A stretch of 64,000 bases of DNA from Halicephalobus mephisto (GCA_009193035.1 SWDT01000016.1:496001-560000); one strand, 5' to 3'; shown: positions 35,816-48,349, numbered from the stretch's first letter. The notes: a model not told the origin generated them from the sequence alone. Program-made: numbers and translations.

Positions 35816-37849
35816 TTCCAAGGGAGTTTGTCGAAAAGCAACAAATCTGATGAAATTCAATCACTCACTTTTTCATCAGATATCAACAATGAAAAACTCC
35901 TTTTTTGTAATTCGTTTTCCATTTTTACTGTTTTTAATACAATATTCGAGAAATAAGAATTTATTTGTCAATTGCTCATTCCCTTGCACTTAAAAAGCCA
36001 AAAGTTCATCCAGTTTACTCAGACACCACTTGGATCCATCAAAGACCATCAAGTCCGAATGGCCACTGAGCCGTCACAGATTGCCAAAAAAGCTCCCGGA
36101 TCAAATTACAAGCCTTTTTCGAACAGCAGATTCCGTTACAACACTCGATCCAATAAACAGTCCCGGAATTTTTCTGAATTTTGTACCTTGGTCTAGCTCC
36201 AGAATTGGGCTTAATTCCTCCAAACACGTCAAATCCAGGAAATGATGGGGTTTTGTACTTTTCTTTACATAAGACCGCCTCGGGAGAAAATTCTTCTAGA
36301 TAAATTTAGAAACAAAGAAATAAAAATAAAAGATTAATTTTTTGCAATTTGCAAAAATACAGTAATCGACGTAGACGTCATGGTCTGAAAAGTTACAGAG
36401 TACCGGGCCCCGGGGGAGGTCAAGTAATGGGTCCTGGTGGATTTTCAATGGAAATTCATTATGAAATTAGAGTGAATCAAGTTCAAATGGTTGATAATGC
36501 AAATAGTGGGAATTGGTGAAATTTTATTTATAGTAAAGGGATTTTAAAAAATACCCCATGGACTGAACATTTGACATTTATGAAATCTTAAAAAATAGTT
36601 CGAAAAAAGTAAGAAACGTCATATTCGCTACAGGATTATTTAAAAATACAATTTTCTCGTTGGAACAAAAATGTTCAAAAATAGACTTTTTTCAAGAATG
36701 AAATTTTTTTAACTTTCATTTTAAAAATAAAATTAAAAAATTGCTTTTTGTTTTTCCCTGCAGGACCTTTGAAGGGCGGAATTTTCTTCTCAGGACCACA
36801 AGTTTCGAAATTGCAATTTGCACTTTAGGTTTTTGGAATTTTGAAATCTTCGTTTTGAGACTCAAAGAATCATTAAGAACATATTCTTATAAAATCAATT
36901 TTCGTTTCGGGATTAATTTAACGTCATTTTTCGTGACGAGACATGACTTAATCGTTTTTCTTTGTAAAGATTCCATTTCCTGCTTTAATCCACGGTAATC
37001 CGGAAAATTTAACTTTGCAAATTTTAATTACTTTATTACCTTCATAAAAGAGCTAAAGAATAATTTGGATGCTTACTGTAACTCAAAAGTCCATTTTTAC
37101 TCTAATCCCAAAAATACTAAAAATCAATATTCCTCAGGGAGTCTCTGCCCATTATAGAACATAGACTGATAAAAAATTTTCCTCCTTGTTACCGTATCCC
37201 TTTCCACAGGAGTGTCCTACGTCTGATCTATGTCCACGTTCTAATTTTCCATTTTCAAAGTTAAAAATATCCTTATTTTTTATTTTAAGAATACCTTCTA
37301 ATTCAGTAATTCCTACTGAAAATTCCCTGGCTTCAAAATTAGTCCCATAGTATTTCTTATGGCGCAATTGCCGCGTCATTTTTGTTCTTTGCAGAGCCGA
37401 CTTGCGCGAATGACTCTCCCCGGCGGCATTTCAAAGTGAAAAAATTATTTTTGGCCAGTTTTATCCCTTTTTAGCATCATCTTAAAAAACCACACTATAG
37501 AACATTCGGACACGTAATTCCGTTCCAGATAAATTAGAAATCCCGCCTTTAAATTTTAAAAAATATTTGCATTTTTGCAAAAAATTAAAAACCTAAGGGG
37601 ATTGGGGTTCATTTTAGGACAACCTCTACGTGGTCTTCAGCAGACAAGTATTTATAGGAATTTGACAAAGTGGGATTCTGATCTTGCTCGTTAATCTTTT
37701 CTATAAATGGCTGAGTTGGGTAACTGCGTAGTTTCTGATTCTTTATCCTAAAGCAAAGAAGATAATTGGAAGTTCTTTGATTACTGTAGGAAATACCAAA
37801 GTTTACTGAACTTTGTTAATTTTCTTTATTTTTAGCCCTCATATCGAGT
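35816..37849. other. Gene-free AT-rich stretch
   Basis: No supported coding region. Frames at 35762-36245 and 36741-36998 lack domains and are read as chance. A short GC-rich patch (GGGCCCCGGGGG) occurs near 36405-36420. Confidence 0.4.
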
Positions 37850-38235
37850 AATGTCTATCAAGTACGATTTTTGTCCATTTCGTTGTTATTTTTAATTTTC
37901 TTTTTTTAATTCCGACTAGTGTCTATTTTGAATGATTTTTTTCTACTTTTAGACACTATCTAAGATCCGATGGAGGGAATAAAAATAAGATAGTGACTGA
38001 AATAGGTAATTTTGGAACATTTTAGTCACTATCCGAGTCTCTTTTCATTCAAGTTAGAAATGGCTTGGATAGTGTTTGCAAATAGAAAACAATCGTTCAA
38101 AATGAACACTATCCTTATATTAAGGAAGGAATTTGGATAATGACTAAAAAAAAGAAATTTTAGACATTATTCTTACATTAAGGAATAGTGACTAAAAAGA
38201 TCGGTTTTAAACTTATCGGATAGTAACTAAGAAAA
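37850..38235. repeat. ATAGTG-hairpin repeat element, copy 2
   Basis: Same word set as copy 1. It shares a specific internal segment with copies 6 and 7, CGTTCAAAATGAACACTAT (about 38094-38112), itself containing TTCAAAATGAA as a small palindrome. This shared order suggests copies of one larger element rather than independent short repeats. Confidence 0.82.
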
Positions 38236-39885
38236 ACGATTTTTAATTGCTTCCGGATACTGCCCAGTTATACTTTCTACTGGCATTGGTTGACCTTTCG
38301 CCAAACGTGTCTTGATAAGTGTCTTTTTTTGTCTGTGACATGTGTCCAATTATTTCTACAATATTTCCATTTTTTGCTTTTTTATAATAACCGAAAAATT
38401 CCCTACTTTTCCATGATCCGTATCCCCTTCCAATACATCTGTCAAAATTCCTTTCTCTTCCCCAACCATGATCAAAACTAAAACTTATCGCCGAAATTGA
38501 GATTTTTCGTTCTGATAAAAACAAAAAACTATCACATTCAAATCGAAAAAATTCAAATAAATGTTGTGACAGTTGGTCGCCATCGTTTGAATCAAAATGT
38601 TTTCATATCCTTAGATTGCAAAGGATGATACTCTTTCAAATCGGGTCTTCAAGGACATTTTGGGAGGAACTAATGTGGACTGTGGTCAACTCAATGTCTG
38701 AGGAGAATTGGCTTCCAATTCAGGAGACATTGACAGTTTTGACATTTTTCAGGAGGCACACGACCATTCTAGGATTTAAAAAATGATTTTCTCATTTTTT
38801 AAATTTCAAGATTTTTGAAAAAACTGTATTTTTACAAAGATACTGTAGGCTTGTAAATTGGCATTTTCCGAAGTTTTTTGAATTTCCCTTCGGGACCTTT
38901 GAGATAACTACATTTCCGCAAGATGACTATAAAGTTTTATAAATTGGCGTTTTTTCGATTTTTTAGAATTTCTCTTCAAAAACTTTGAAATAACTGTTTT
39001 CATAAGGTTACTGTAAACGTTCATAAATCGGCATTTTCGGATTTTTAAAATTTCCCTTCGGAACCTTTGAAATAACTACATCTTCGCAAGGGTACTGTAG
39101 TTTCATGAATTGGCATTTTTGAATTTTCAAGTGCCATTACAGTCCTTTTGTATTCAAATTGAATGGCTTCCGATTCGGTTCGGGAAAATTTAAAATTGCG
39201 TATCTGTTTGTGTCGATGAGTAATTGCCATTTTTGATGTTGATTTTGTTTGACTCGGAATGTGACTTTTCGAAAAAGATATAAATTAAAAAATCAACTTG
39301 TTTCGAAATTATCGCTATAAAACCACCGAAAATAAATGTTACTTTTATCCCAGGATTTATCAATTAAATTTTATTTGGTTTCATCACGAAAATTTTTTGT
39401 TTTTTATGGTCCCGACACGAAAATGTTTAAAAATTCAAATTTCTCATGTATTTCGATTTTAAATGATTTTTATTAAAGTCCATGATGTTTCAAAAACCAA
39501 CATATGGGTTCCTTTATCCATTCATCACGCAACTCTGAAAACTCGAAAAAACAGATCTCTGCTTGATTAATAACATGTCCTTTCTTCAATGACAACAATT
39601 ATTCTCCAAAAATTATTTTTTCTTAATATTTCCAACATTTTTCATTTGTTTACAATTACTTAAATAATACCCTAGAGTCTTTAATCTTCTTTTATTAAAT
39701 ACCATATCTCAGTGAAAGGTTGTTGTGCAACTAGGGGTGCTTTCCTCGACACATTGTCATTTAAGGGTGTTAATTGAGGCTTTGGAAGTTTTTGGTCTCA
39801 GTTAATAAGAAGCTGAAAATCTCACACGTGGTCTTGCAGAAAATGTCAAAAGGAAAGTTTTCAAATACTAATTGGATTATTTTTC
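38236..39885. other. Gene-free stretch with degenerate TTTTCG/ACTGTA phrases
   Basis: From about 38815 to 39115 a phrase of about 90 bases recurs three or four times with drift: ACTGTAG..TAAATTGGCATTTT..GAATTTCCCTTCGG. No coding region is supported. Confidence 0.45.
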
Positions 39886-40060
39886 CAGTCACTATCCATA
39901 AGAACAATCGTGGATAGTGTCCACTGAGATTAACTTTCTTTATAGACACTATCCAGGATAGTGACTGAAGTTGGCCATTTAGTCACTGTTTCAGTCACTA
40001 TCTTGTTGAAACTGTTTCCGGATAGTGTCCATATTCTTAAAAAAGTTCAATCACTATCAA
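39886..40060. repeat. ATAGTG-hairpin repeat element, copy 3 (short)
   Basis: CAGTCACTATCC, GGATAGTGTCC, AGACACTATCC, GGATAGTGACTGAA and CAGTCACTATC follow one another in 175 bases. The pair at about 39945-39967 (GACACTATCCAGGATAGTGAC) is almost a perfect 21-base palindrome. Confidence 0.78.
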
Positions 40061-41239
40061 ATATCGTTCTTTGGTCTTTTTGGTTCTCGTGGAACTTTAT
40101 TCTTTCTCGTCATCGTCAGAGATGTGATTCTAATCTTCTTATAATTGAAACTACAATTTGATAATTCTTCTTACAAGAAGCATTCTAAATTTGAAAATGC
40201 ACGGAATTCAGACGTCAAGTATTCGAAGACGTTTTTCTTTTTTTAAGAAAGTCGATTTTCATGAAATAAAGTTCACAAATAAATTTTTTTTAAATTTTCG
40301 TTTTAGGATTTAGGAATACTATGAATTGAATTTTTAAAAGTCTAAAGCGAAAATATTTAAAGTTAATAATATTCAATTTCTGATAGATTTTCACTGTAGG
40401 ACCTAGGGACGTCTGAATTTTGTCATTTTCGTTGTGGGACCTGGAGATGTTTAAATTTTATAATTTTCGTTATAGAATCTAAAAATACTATGAAATGAAT
40501 TTTCTAGATACGAAAATACTTGAAAATTAATAGTATTTTATTTTCACAAATTTTCGTGCTAAGATCCAGCGTCTTTTTGAATTTTACGACCTTCGTTGTA
40601 AGACCCAAATGAATTGTTAACCCTAGTCTTCCTGCCACCCGACTTTCAACTTTTGGTGCTCGCTTCCTTTCAAAAATACGGCATTTCGTTTATTTATGCC
40701 GTTTCGGAACTGAGCATTGTCCATATTTCAATCGGAGGACGAGTATACAGTCCTCCATCAATTGTCCAACTGTCACGAAATCAATCCAACCATGACAGTG
40801 CCAGTTTTGCCAAAACAAAAATTCGACAAAAATTTTCACTTTACTTAGAGTATTGTCTTGTCTTTTCCGATTATGCCCTCATTTAACAAAAACCCCAACG
40901 GCAATGATGCGACAAAGATGAGAAAACAATCGACTTTAGTCAATTTTGAATGCTTTTTGGTTTTTTTGAAAAACCATGTCCTGGATGGGCTAACTGTTCT
41001 CTTCACTCGCCCCCAAATGGGCTATTATTTTTGGGAACTGACACCGAAAGAGGCTTGGCTTTTGAGTCTTGGTTTATGGGAAGCGTTTTCATGTTTCGGA
41101 ATTGTTTAGCAATTGCTTCACCTTCGTTCCGAAGTTTTTTGTTTTAGAAAATGTTTTTTATCCTCAAGCACTGTCTTTTGAAAAACAAATTTTGTGGTCT
41201 TTTGCGAAAAATGACTTAATGCCAAAAGTGACAAATTCA

Positions 41240-41882
41240 TTGATAGTGTCCAATTAGCTAACAGATAATCCTCTTAATCACTATCTTTTAACTCTGAATA
41301 GTGTTCATCTAGATCAATTTCCCATTTTTCCAGACACTATTCAAGGTCCTTAAAAACTAATTTTAGTGGTCGTCCAGTGGAATGTGGCTTGGTGCCAAAA
41401 ATGCATCCATGGATAGTATCCATAGCTGCTCGAAAATAATTTTCTCAATTACTATTTAAATTTCTTCTTCAATAAAGAAATAGTGTCTATTTGGAACTAT
41501 TTTTTATTTTTAAACATTAAGGTTTATCTCGGTAGAGCAAAAATAAAGTAAAATAATGACGGAAACAGTACTAAATAGTCAATTCTAGTTACTATTTTTT
41601 AATTTTATTCTATGAAACATTGAATAGTGACTGAAATTAGGAAAATCAGTCCAAATAGACACTATCCGAAATTTTCGAATAGTGACTGAAATTAGGAAAA
41701 TCAGTCGAAATAGACACTATCCGAAATTTTCGAATAGTGACTGAAGTTTAAAAAATTAGTTTAAATGGACACTATCCAAATTTTTCGAATAGTGACTGAA
41801 ATTAGGAAAATCAGTCCAAATAGACACTATCCGAAATTTTCGAATAGTGACTATTTACGACCAATCGTAGATACTATCTGAT
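41240..41882. repeat. ATAGTG-hairpin repeat element, copy 4, with 55-bp tandem array
   Basis: The word GAATAGTGACT recurs at 41622, 41677, 41732, 41787 and 41842, an exact 55-base period. Within each unit, AGACACTATCC and GAATAGTGACT flank GAAATTTTC and form a hairpin. Three units are nearly identical and one is diverged, so this is recent unit amplification inside the element. Confidence 0.92.
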
Positions 41883-42896
41883 ATTTTTTCATTGATGTTT
41901 CTCACCTTGTTGTCCCACGAACTTTTGGCATCTGCCCTTTATAACAGTAAACTGTTTTGATCTCTGCCGATGTGTCCTTCCGTGATACGAACACCTTTTC
42001 CGATAACTTTTTGAATAAAGCAAAACTTTTCTGCCAAAAAACAAACGACAACGATGTGTTCACCGTTGTTATTGTTTCCTGCGCATGTCTTTTTTCTTTT
42101 TTGTTTGGCCACAGTGGCCAATTGATGAAACTTGTGTCAGGGAAAATGAATAGGCCCAAAACTAGTAATCAAAAAACGGAGATTCGGAAGGAGAAATAAT
42201 TTCTTCCATCCTAGAATTTAAAAAGAAATTTTAATTTTAAAAAATAAAGATTACTGTAATTTAAAATAATTTTTAATTTTTTAAAATTCTGATGTCTTGA
42301 AGGGAATTTTAAGTTCAGTGGTTATTGTGATAAAACTTTTTTAAAATTATTTATAATTAATATTTATTTTTATGTTGACAAATTTCTGTCAAAGGATAAT
42401 CCCTTTCGTCGTGAGAACCTTGATTGCGCAATTGTGATCGGAAAATCCACCTAAAAAGTCTGACGTTGACATTCAGAAGTCCAACTCTAAGGTGCTAATT
42501 AGCAATTTCTGAAAGAATTACGGTTGGCTAGTTTTTTGTACAATTACTAAACATTAGGTCTTCTGGTATTTCGGCCGGAAGGTAGCGGCAACCGATAATG
42601 ACCCATTTGGTTAAATTTCCTCTTCTAAAATATGGCGGTCTTTCAAAAAGTCTTTAATTAGGCAATTAAACAATTTCAATAGCTAAGCCGCCGTTTTGGA
42701 GCATCCGTAAACCAACGGGGATTTCGACCAAGACCACCTGTGAACGGACTTTGGTTCAATTTTTCGGTTTCAAACTCCAAAAATCTAGGTTTTATAAAAC
42801 AAATTTCAATATTGATAAAAGTAATTTTTGTAACAAAAAATAGGAATTTTTTGAAATATTTTTAGAATAATTAAGAGAAATTAAATTTGTATAAGG

Positions 42897-43385
42897 GAGT
42901 ACTGTGTTGTTAAAATTAGTCTGCTTAAAAGAATTCTATATTGGGAAGATTTGAAGATACAGTATCAGATTATACTTATTTCCTAAGTATTGTTAGAAAA
43001 ATTTTAAAAAAAGTAAATTTGTACGAAGGAGTTCCTTAGAATAAAATTAAGCCATATAGGGGAGTTCTATAGTAATTTTTGAAGATATAAGATTTTCTTA
43101 TACTAATTTTTAAGTGTTTTTGAAATAATTAAGAAAAGTAAATTTGTACGGAGGAGTTCCTTAGAATAAAATTAAGCCCTATAGGGGAGTTCTATAGTAG
43201 AAATTTTTGAAGATATAGGATTCTCTTATACTAATTTTTAAATGTTTTTGCTTTTTTTAATTATTTCAAATTTGTATGGAGGAGTTCCTTAGAATAAAAA
43301 TTAAGTCCTATAGGAGAATCCTATAGCAGAAATTTTTGAAGATATAAGATTCTCTTATACTAATTTTTTATAGTGTTTTTCTTTC
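42897..43385. repeat. Tandem repeat of about 125-129 bp
   Basis: The word GAGTTCCTTAGAATAAAA recurs with GTTCC at 43031, 43156 and 43285, followed each time by a CCTATAGG-type segment and GAAGATATAAGATTCTCTTATAC. A more diverged unit precedes at about 42897. No ORF crosses the units. Confidence 0.8.
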
Positions 43386-44881
43386 ATAGGATGTCAACTT
43401 CCGGAAATTCATTACATATCGTTATCCTTGCCACCAGAGCCTTCCTCCAGCCACTCTCGAAGAATCCCCACTTTTCTTTTTTTCAAAAAAGACCCGCCTT
43501 CTTTTTTCAACCTCCTTGAAGATTTTCAACGGTCGCGCGGGCTAAATGAACCGTTCTTTATTCTTATGAAAGAACGCTCAGCGGCACAAGCGAGATCCCC
43601 TCTTGTTCGATCGCAACCCGACGCAACGGTCGAACGAACGGATATCGGCCTCTTGCAAAAGCACACATGCCGACTATTTGGCCGACCTCCTCTGATCATA
43701 GTGGTCCGTGCCATCGTTCGTTACCTGTCTTGTCGCTTTTCTTTGGCGGGAAGAAAAAAAGGCGACAAGTCAAGTCGAGAGTCATCTATCATTGATTCCA
43801 GGATCGATCTGGTTTCCGAGTTTTTTAATTATTAAAAAATTAAGTTTTATTTTAATTTTATTTAACAAAAAAACTTAATTCTGTTTTAAAATTTTTAAAG
43901 ATTTTTTATAAAATTTAAAAAAAATGAATTTTCCAAAATCAGTAGAAGTCTTGTGGAATTTTAAAGTTTCTAAAACTTTCTGAAAATTCGTGTCGGGATA
44001 ATTTCGTAACAACTCTAATTTTCTATTTTTATGATAATTTAATTTTTATTTTTAAATTTCGCGTAAAATTGAATTATTTTTGTTTAATTTTTAACATACT
44101 TAATTACTTTATCCTTCACTAATCCTAAAAAAAATAAAAATCAACAAAAAAATTTCAATTGAAATTTAAAAATAATTTTATCAAAAATTTTCGAACAAAA
44201 AATTCGTTATTTAAAAAAACGAAGGTCGATTGGAGTTCGGTTTTTGAAGATGTTTGAAATACATATAATATACGTTTGAAACACCAGTTTTCAAAACACT
44301 TTCTTTTGTCTATTGCACCATTAATCAATCGCAGCAAGACAAGAAGAACTAAGTGTTCGTTTTTGTTCTTCCTTTTGGCTCATTCCTTTTCCATGAAGGT
44401 CCTTCCTCCAGTCAGTTTACTCGACTCGGCCAGCTGAATTTTGGACCTTTGTCAGGAATCTTGTCTTATCGGAAGTTTTTCCATCAAAACGTTAATATCC
44501 AATTTCTCACTTGTTTTGGAAGTATTTTAATTTTCTATTTTTTAAATATTTTTAGTTTTAATTCTTTTAAATTTTCGAAATTCTTCGTTGATTTGATTTT
44601 TTTCAAAAAAATTTAAATTTCTATTTTGTCCCAATTTTTAAAAAATCGTTTTTATTTGAATTTTTATTTTCTAAAATGTTATTTTTTATAAAATAGTTTT
44701 TTAAAGAATTTTAATTTTTTCAGGATCGATTTTGCACTCGAAACTCAAGTTTTATTTTTCTTTTCAAAAAATTCGATTAAATCAATGCTGAGCTTCCATC
44801 CGAGAAGATTCCAATAATCTCTGGACCCAGATATCTCAAAAAATTATTATTTTATTTTATTAACAAATATCCAACTAAATC
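43386..44881. other. Region just upstream of pop-1, no gene
   Basis: AT-rich except for a more balanced patch at 43500-43750 (TCGCGCGGGC, GAACGAACGG) that carries a 135-codon frame on the plus strand without domain or splice support. The patch could be a core promoter or outron start for pop-1. This is inference from position and composition only. Confidence 0.35.
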
Positions 44882-47800
44882 ATGGGGGATACGGTCGACG
44901 ATGGGGCCGACGAGGTCAAAGTTTTCAGAAAAAACGACGCAGATGAGATTGCTACAGATTCTATTCAAGCTAATGCTCAGCTTCACGAAGATAAACAAGA
45001 TGTCGCTTTCGAAGCTGAGATGGAGACACAACCCCCTATCAATGGTGAGTACGGTAAAATTTCCGAGGATTTTTATCATAATTTTTCTTCAAAAATAGAC
45101 TAAAAATCATCATTTCCGGCAGTTCTTGAATTCTATAAAACAAGCAACCGGTTTATTAAGAAATTTCGATTTTCGTGGTAGAACCATGAAAGTTCTGATT
45201 TTCGTGGTAGGATTACGAAATTTCGATTTTCGTGGTAGGATTACGAAATTTCGATTTTCGTGGTAGGATTATGAAATTTCGATTTTCGTGGTAGAACCAT
45301 GAAAGTTCAGATTTTCGTGCTAAGACAATAACTATATTCCTTCTGTAAAAATTTTTTAAAATTTGTTTTTTATTTTACATTAAAATTTTCCTTTTTTCGA
45401 AAAATTAATAATTTTCGTTGCAGGACACAAGCCCCCTCTTGCCTTTCCTTTCTGTTCATTGCCAATTTCCCCAATTACGTGGATGTCTTCTCCCTATCAA
45501 TCCCCTTCATATCCGGGCTTCAACTTAGCCGCAGCAGCAATGACAGCTGCAGTAGTGTCACCTCATTATCAGAACATGATCAACTTGATGAGAATGCAAC
45601 ACATATCCAATCAGTTCAGTCATTCTCCGATGGAGCAGAAACCCACGACTTCCCAAGCCAGCCAGAATTCTTGTGGAGGTCCTATGACGACTCCTAGACG
45701 GAAAAAAGAAAACAGAGAATCGAAAATGAAGGACAAAGATCACATCAAGAAACCCCTAAACGCCTTTATGTGGTTCATGAAAGAAAACCGACAAAAAGTT
45801 CTTTCTGAAGACGAAAACAAAGCGAAACAAAGTGCAGAATTAAACACTATCCTTGGCAAAATGTGGCATGATCTGTCCAAAGAAGAACAACAAAAGTACT
45901 ACGAGAAAGCCAAGGAAGAAAGAGAAAATCACGCCAAAATGTACCCTAATTGGAGTGCCAGGGAGAATTACGCTGTTCATAAAAAAAAGAGGAAGAAGAG
46001 GGAAAAATCCGTCGGTGAGTCATTCTTGGGAATTTTTGATGGGATCTTTCGATGAGTTTTCTCCGAGGGAAAGATCGATAATCGGAGAGATTCAGATAAC
46101 AATCGATGAGTTTATATTTTTCGTCCTGAGAGTTATATGGGAGAGTTGACATTTTAACGATCCCTTTAGGGCATAGTTAACGTGCATTGTTGATCATCAG
46201 TGAACTTGGATATTGTTCACAGATTACGGTTTTTGAGTTTTAGTCGCTGTCTGAGACTCTTCTGTGATTTCGGATAGTGTCTATGGAGGTTGGCTTTGTT
46301 CAATTGTAGACACTATCCAAGGCTTGATAATTGAGTAGAAGCAAGATGGTGATTGAAATTGATGATTGTAGAATATTTCAATCACTATCTGAATCAGCTT
46401 TATTCCAGCTTGGAAAAGCCTTGGATAGTGTCTAGAAATGAAGAAAGCCAGTCTAGATGAACACTGTTCAAGATCACATATAAGGATAGTAACATGGATA
46501 GTGACTGAAAACAACAAGTACCTTTCAAAATAAACACTATCCAAGACAGTATAGTGACTGAAATCACTAATCTCTCTTTCTAAATGAGCACTGTTCTTTT
46601 TCATACTCTACTAACTACAGTTTCTTCCTTTCGAAATCTCTCGACTTTATTTTTCAAAAACCTCGTTATCCTTGGCTAATTTCCCTTCTCTTCTGCTTTG
46701 TGGCATGGCGTTAATTCCATTAGAGACTAACTAACAAGCTTTTTCGAGAACAAAACTTTTTGTTCAAAAATAAGCTCATTAGACCCATCTTTGTCCCCCC
46801 TTTTTTTTAAAATATATTCAAAAAGCGGTGTAAACATTGTTCTTATTTTTGACAACGGATGAGATAAGACAAAAGACAGTATCATTACTAAGAGGTCGAC
46901 TCCTGATCCTCCTCAAGTGGGTTCTCACTCGGTCGCAAACACAAAACTTCTTGATTATCGTTATTTCTCAAAAATTTGCTTAGCCGACAAAAAGCTTTTT
47001 TGACACAAAAAGTCGGCCGAGGATGTGAAAAGTGAACAGTGCAAATTTGCGGCAATTAGAAGCTCTCCTGATCCGTTGCTCCTTGAAAAAGACCTTTCGA
47101 GAGCTGAAAAGAATCACTACTCGAATCGAGAGCCACTTTGGTTTTCTGCTTTCGGATAATTTTCAATTTCAAGTTTAGAAGGGGAAACAAATTTTGGAAA
47201 AAGGGAAATTCTGAGGATTTACATTGAGTAGTTATACGGGATGTTCGTTTTGATAAAAATGCAAAAATGAGAAATTTGAAAAATACATATAATCGTGTTG
47301 AGACGAAAAAAGCATTTCGGAAAATTAGGATCTAAAAATTTTCGTTTCGAGAAAAGAAGATGTGAAAAGTCGCGTCAGGACCAATAGAGCAGAAATTCGT
47401 TCAAGGAATTAATTTTTGAACAAAGAAAGTTTAAGAATTTCCAAGATCCAAATAATCACAAAAAACCAAAATAAACAAAAATCGCGTCAGGACCAAGTTT
47501 CGTCTTTATTGCAGAAAAGAGTCGTGATGAGACTCTTATTTCATTTAGATATAAAAAAACAAACTTCCCAATTACTGTAACTAATCGAAGATCCTTATTG
47601 TATCTACAGTATTCTGCGAATTTTTTATCATTTTTTAATTTTCAGAAAACATGGAGTCGAAAAAGTGCCGGGCCAGATTCGGGGTGAACAACACCGACCA
47701 ATGGTGTAAACACTGTAAACGCAAGAAGCGGTGTCTGATGGTCAGGGACTCCGAATCTCCCCACAATGGAGGAGGAAGTTCGTCGACGAATCCAGCGACT

Positions 47801-48103
47801 CCCCACATGCTCGGATCTCCTCTGTCCGGATTCAGCAGGGCATCGACGGCTTCGACTTCAGAAGAAGACGACTGTAAAGATTCGAAAAACAACCTCATTA
47901 AACCGACTCCGATTCCCCACAGTCAATCGAATCTGATGCCTTCGATGTTGGGATTTCCAGGAATGTCCCCGAGTTTCCCAATGTTCAACTTCAACATGGC
48001 GAATTTCTCAAGTCCGTCTTTCCCAATGATGCCGACTTCATCTTTTAATTCTGCTGTTGCCGGAGGACCCCCAAGTGCCCCTACTCTCCAATCGCTAAAT
48101 TAA
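44882..48103 (+). CDS. pop-1: POP-1, TCF/LEF transcription factor with HMG box and C-clamp
   Basis: Exons 44882-45044, 45424-46014 and 47646-48103 join in phase to 403 codons plus TAA. Residues about 8-20 ([12 protein letters not shown]) match the acidic beta-catenin-binding N-terminus of TCFs. The segment after the first splice ([10 protein letters not shown]) fits POP-1. The HMG box lies at about 160-230 ([35 protein letters not shown]) followed by a basic tail KKKRKKREK. Exon 3 begins with a C-clamp ([20 protein letters not shown]) with all four Cys. TCF/POP-1 switches Wnt/beta-catenin target genes between repression and activation; the C-clamp contacts an accessory helper site. The C-terminal tail is Ser/Pro/Met/Phe-rich. 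Intron 1 holds a 28-bp tandem repeat and intron 2 an ATAGTG element. Confidence 0.93.
45166..45325. repeat. 28-bp tandem repeat in pop-1 intron 1
   Basis: The word TTTTCGTGGTAG recurs at 45170, 45199, 45227, 45255 and 45283, with TTTTCGTGCTAA at 45312, a period of 28-29 bases. The linkers alternate between GGATTACGAAATTTCGA and AACCATGAAAGTTC. Confidence 0.9.
46270..46594. repeat. ATAGTG-hairpin repeat element, copy 5, in pop-1 intron 2
   Basis: GGATAGTGTCTATGG, TAGACACTATCCAAGG, TTTCAATCACTATCTG, GGATAGTGTCTAGAAATG, GGATAGTGACTGAAA and AACACTATCCAAG follow in the same order as in copies 2, 6 and 7. It sits in the intron separating the HMG-box exon from the C-clamp exon. Confidence 0.82.
46595..47645 (+). 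other. Remainder of pop-1 intron 2
   Basis: About 1 kb with no coding potential seen. It ends in the acceptor TTTTAATTTTCAG at 47633-47645. Confidence 0.5.
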
Positions 48104-48349
48104 AAGTGCAAATTACAAGTTCAAATACGGTCAAAAATTTTTTGATTTTATTTGATCTTTTTGACTTTTCCAAAAATCATAATTTCTGTTTCATCTCATT
48201 ACCTCAAAATACGGCTATTTTGAATTTTAACAATTTTCTTCCGCTTTATCACAAAAGTCACATCGATTAGCTACTGTTTCGTCGTCTGATTAGTCTTAAT
48301 CCACGAGATCCCACTGTTTTTAAAATCAGAAATGGACGTTGTTGTCAAA
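48104..48349. other. pop-1 3' flank
   Basis: AT-rich sequence after the pop-1 stop. No nearby AATAAA is evident here; one occurs at 48799-48804, which would give a long 3' UTR spanning the HSE-like array. A variant signal closer to the stop is an alternative. Confidence 0.35.

Noticed and set aside
41622..41853. A CRISPR-like array, from regular 55-bp spacing
   Set aside because: The whole unit including the spacer is repeated, the host is a eukaryote, and related hairpin words are dispersed singly over 20 kb.
43428..43835. A 135-codon frame upstream of pop-1
   Set aside because: No domain and no splice link to pop-1; both strands are open over part of it, typical of a locally GC-richer patch.
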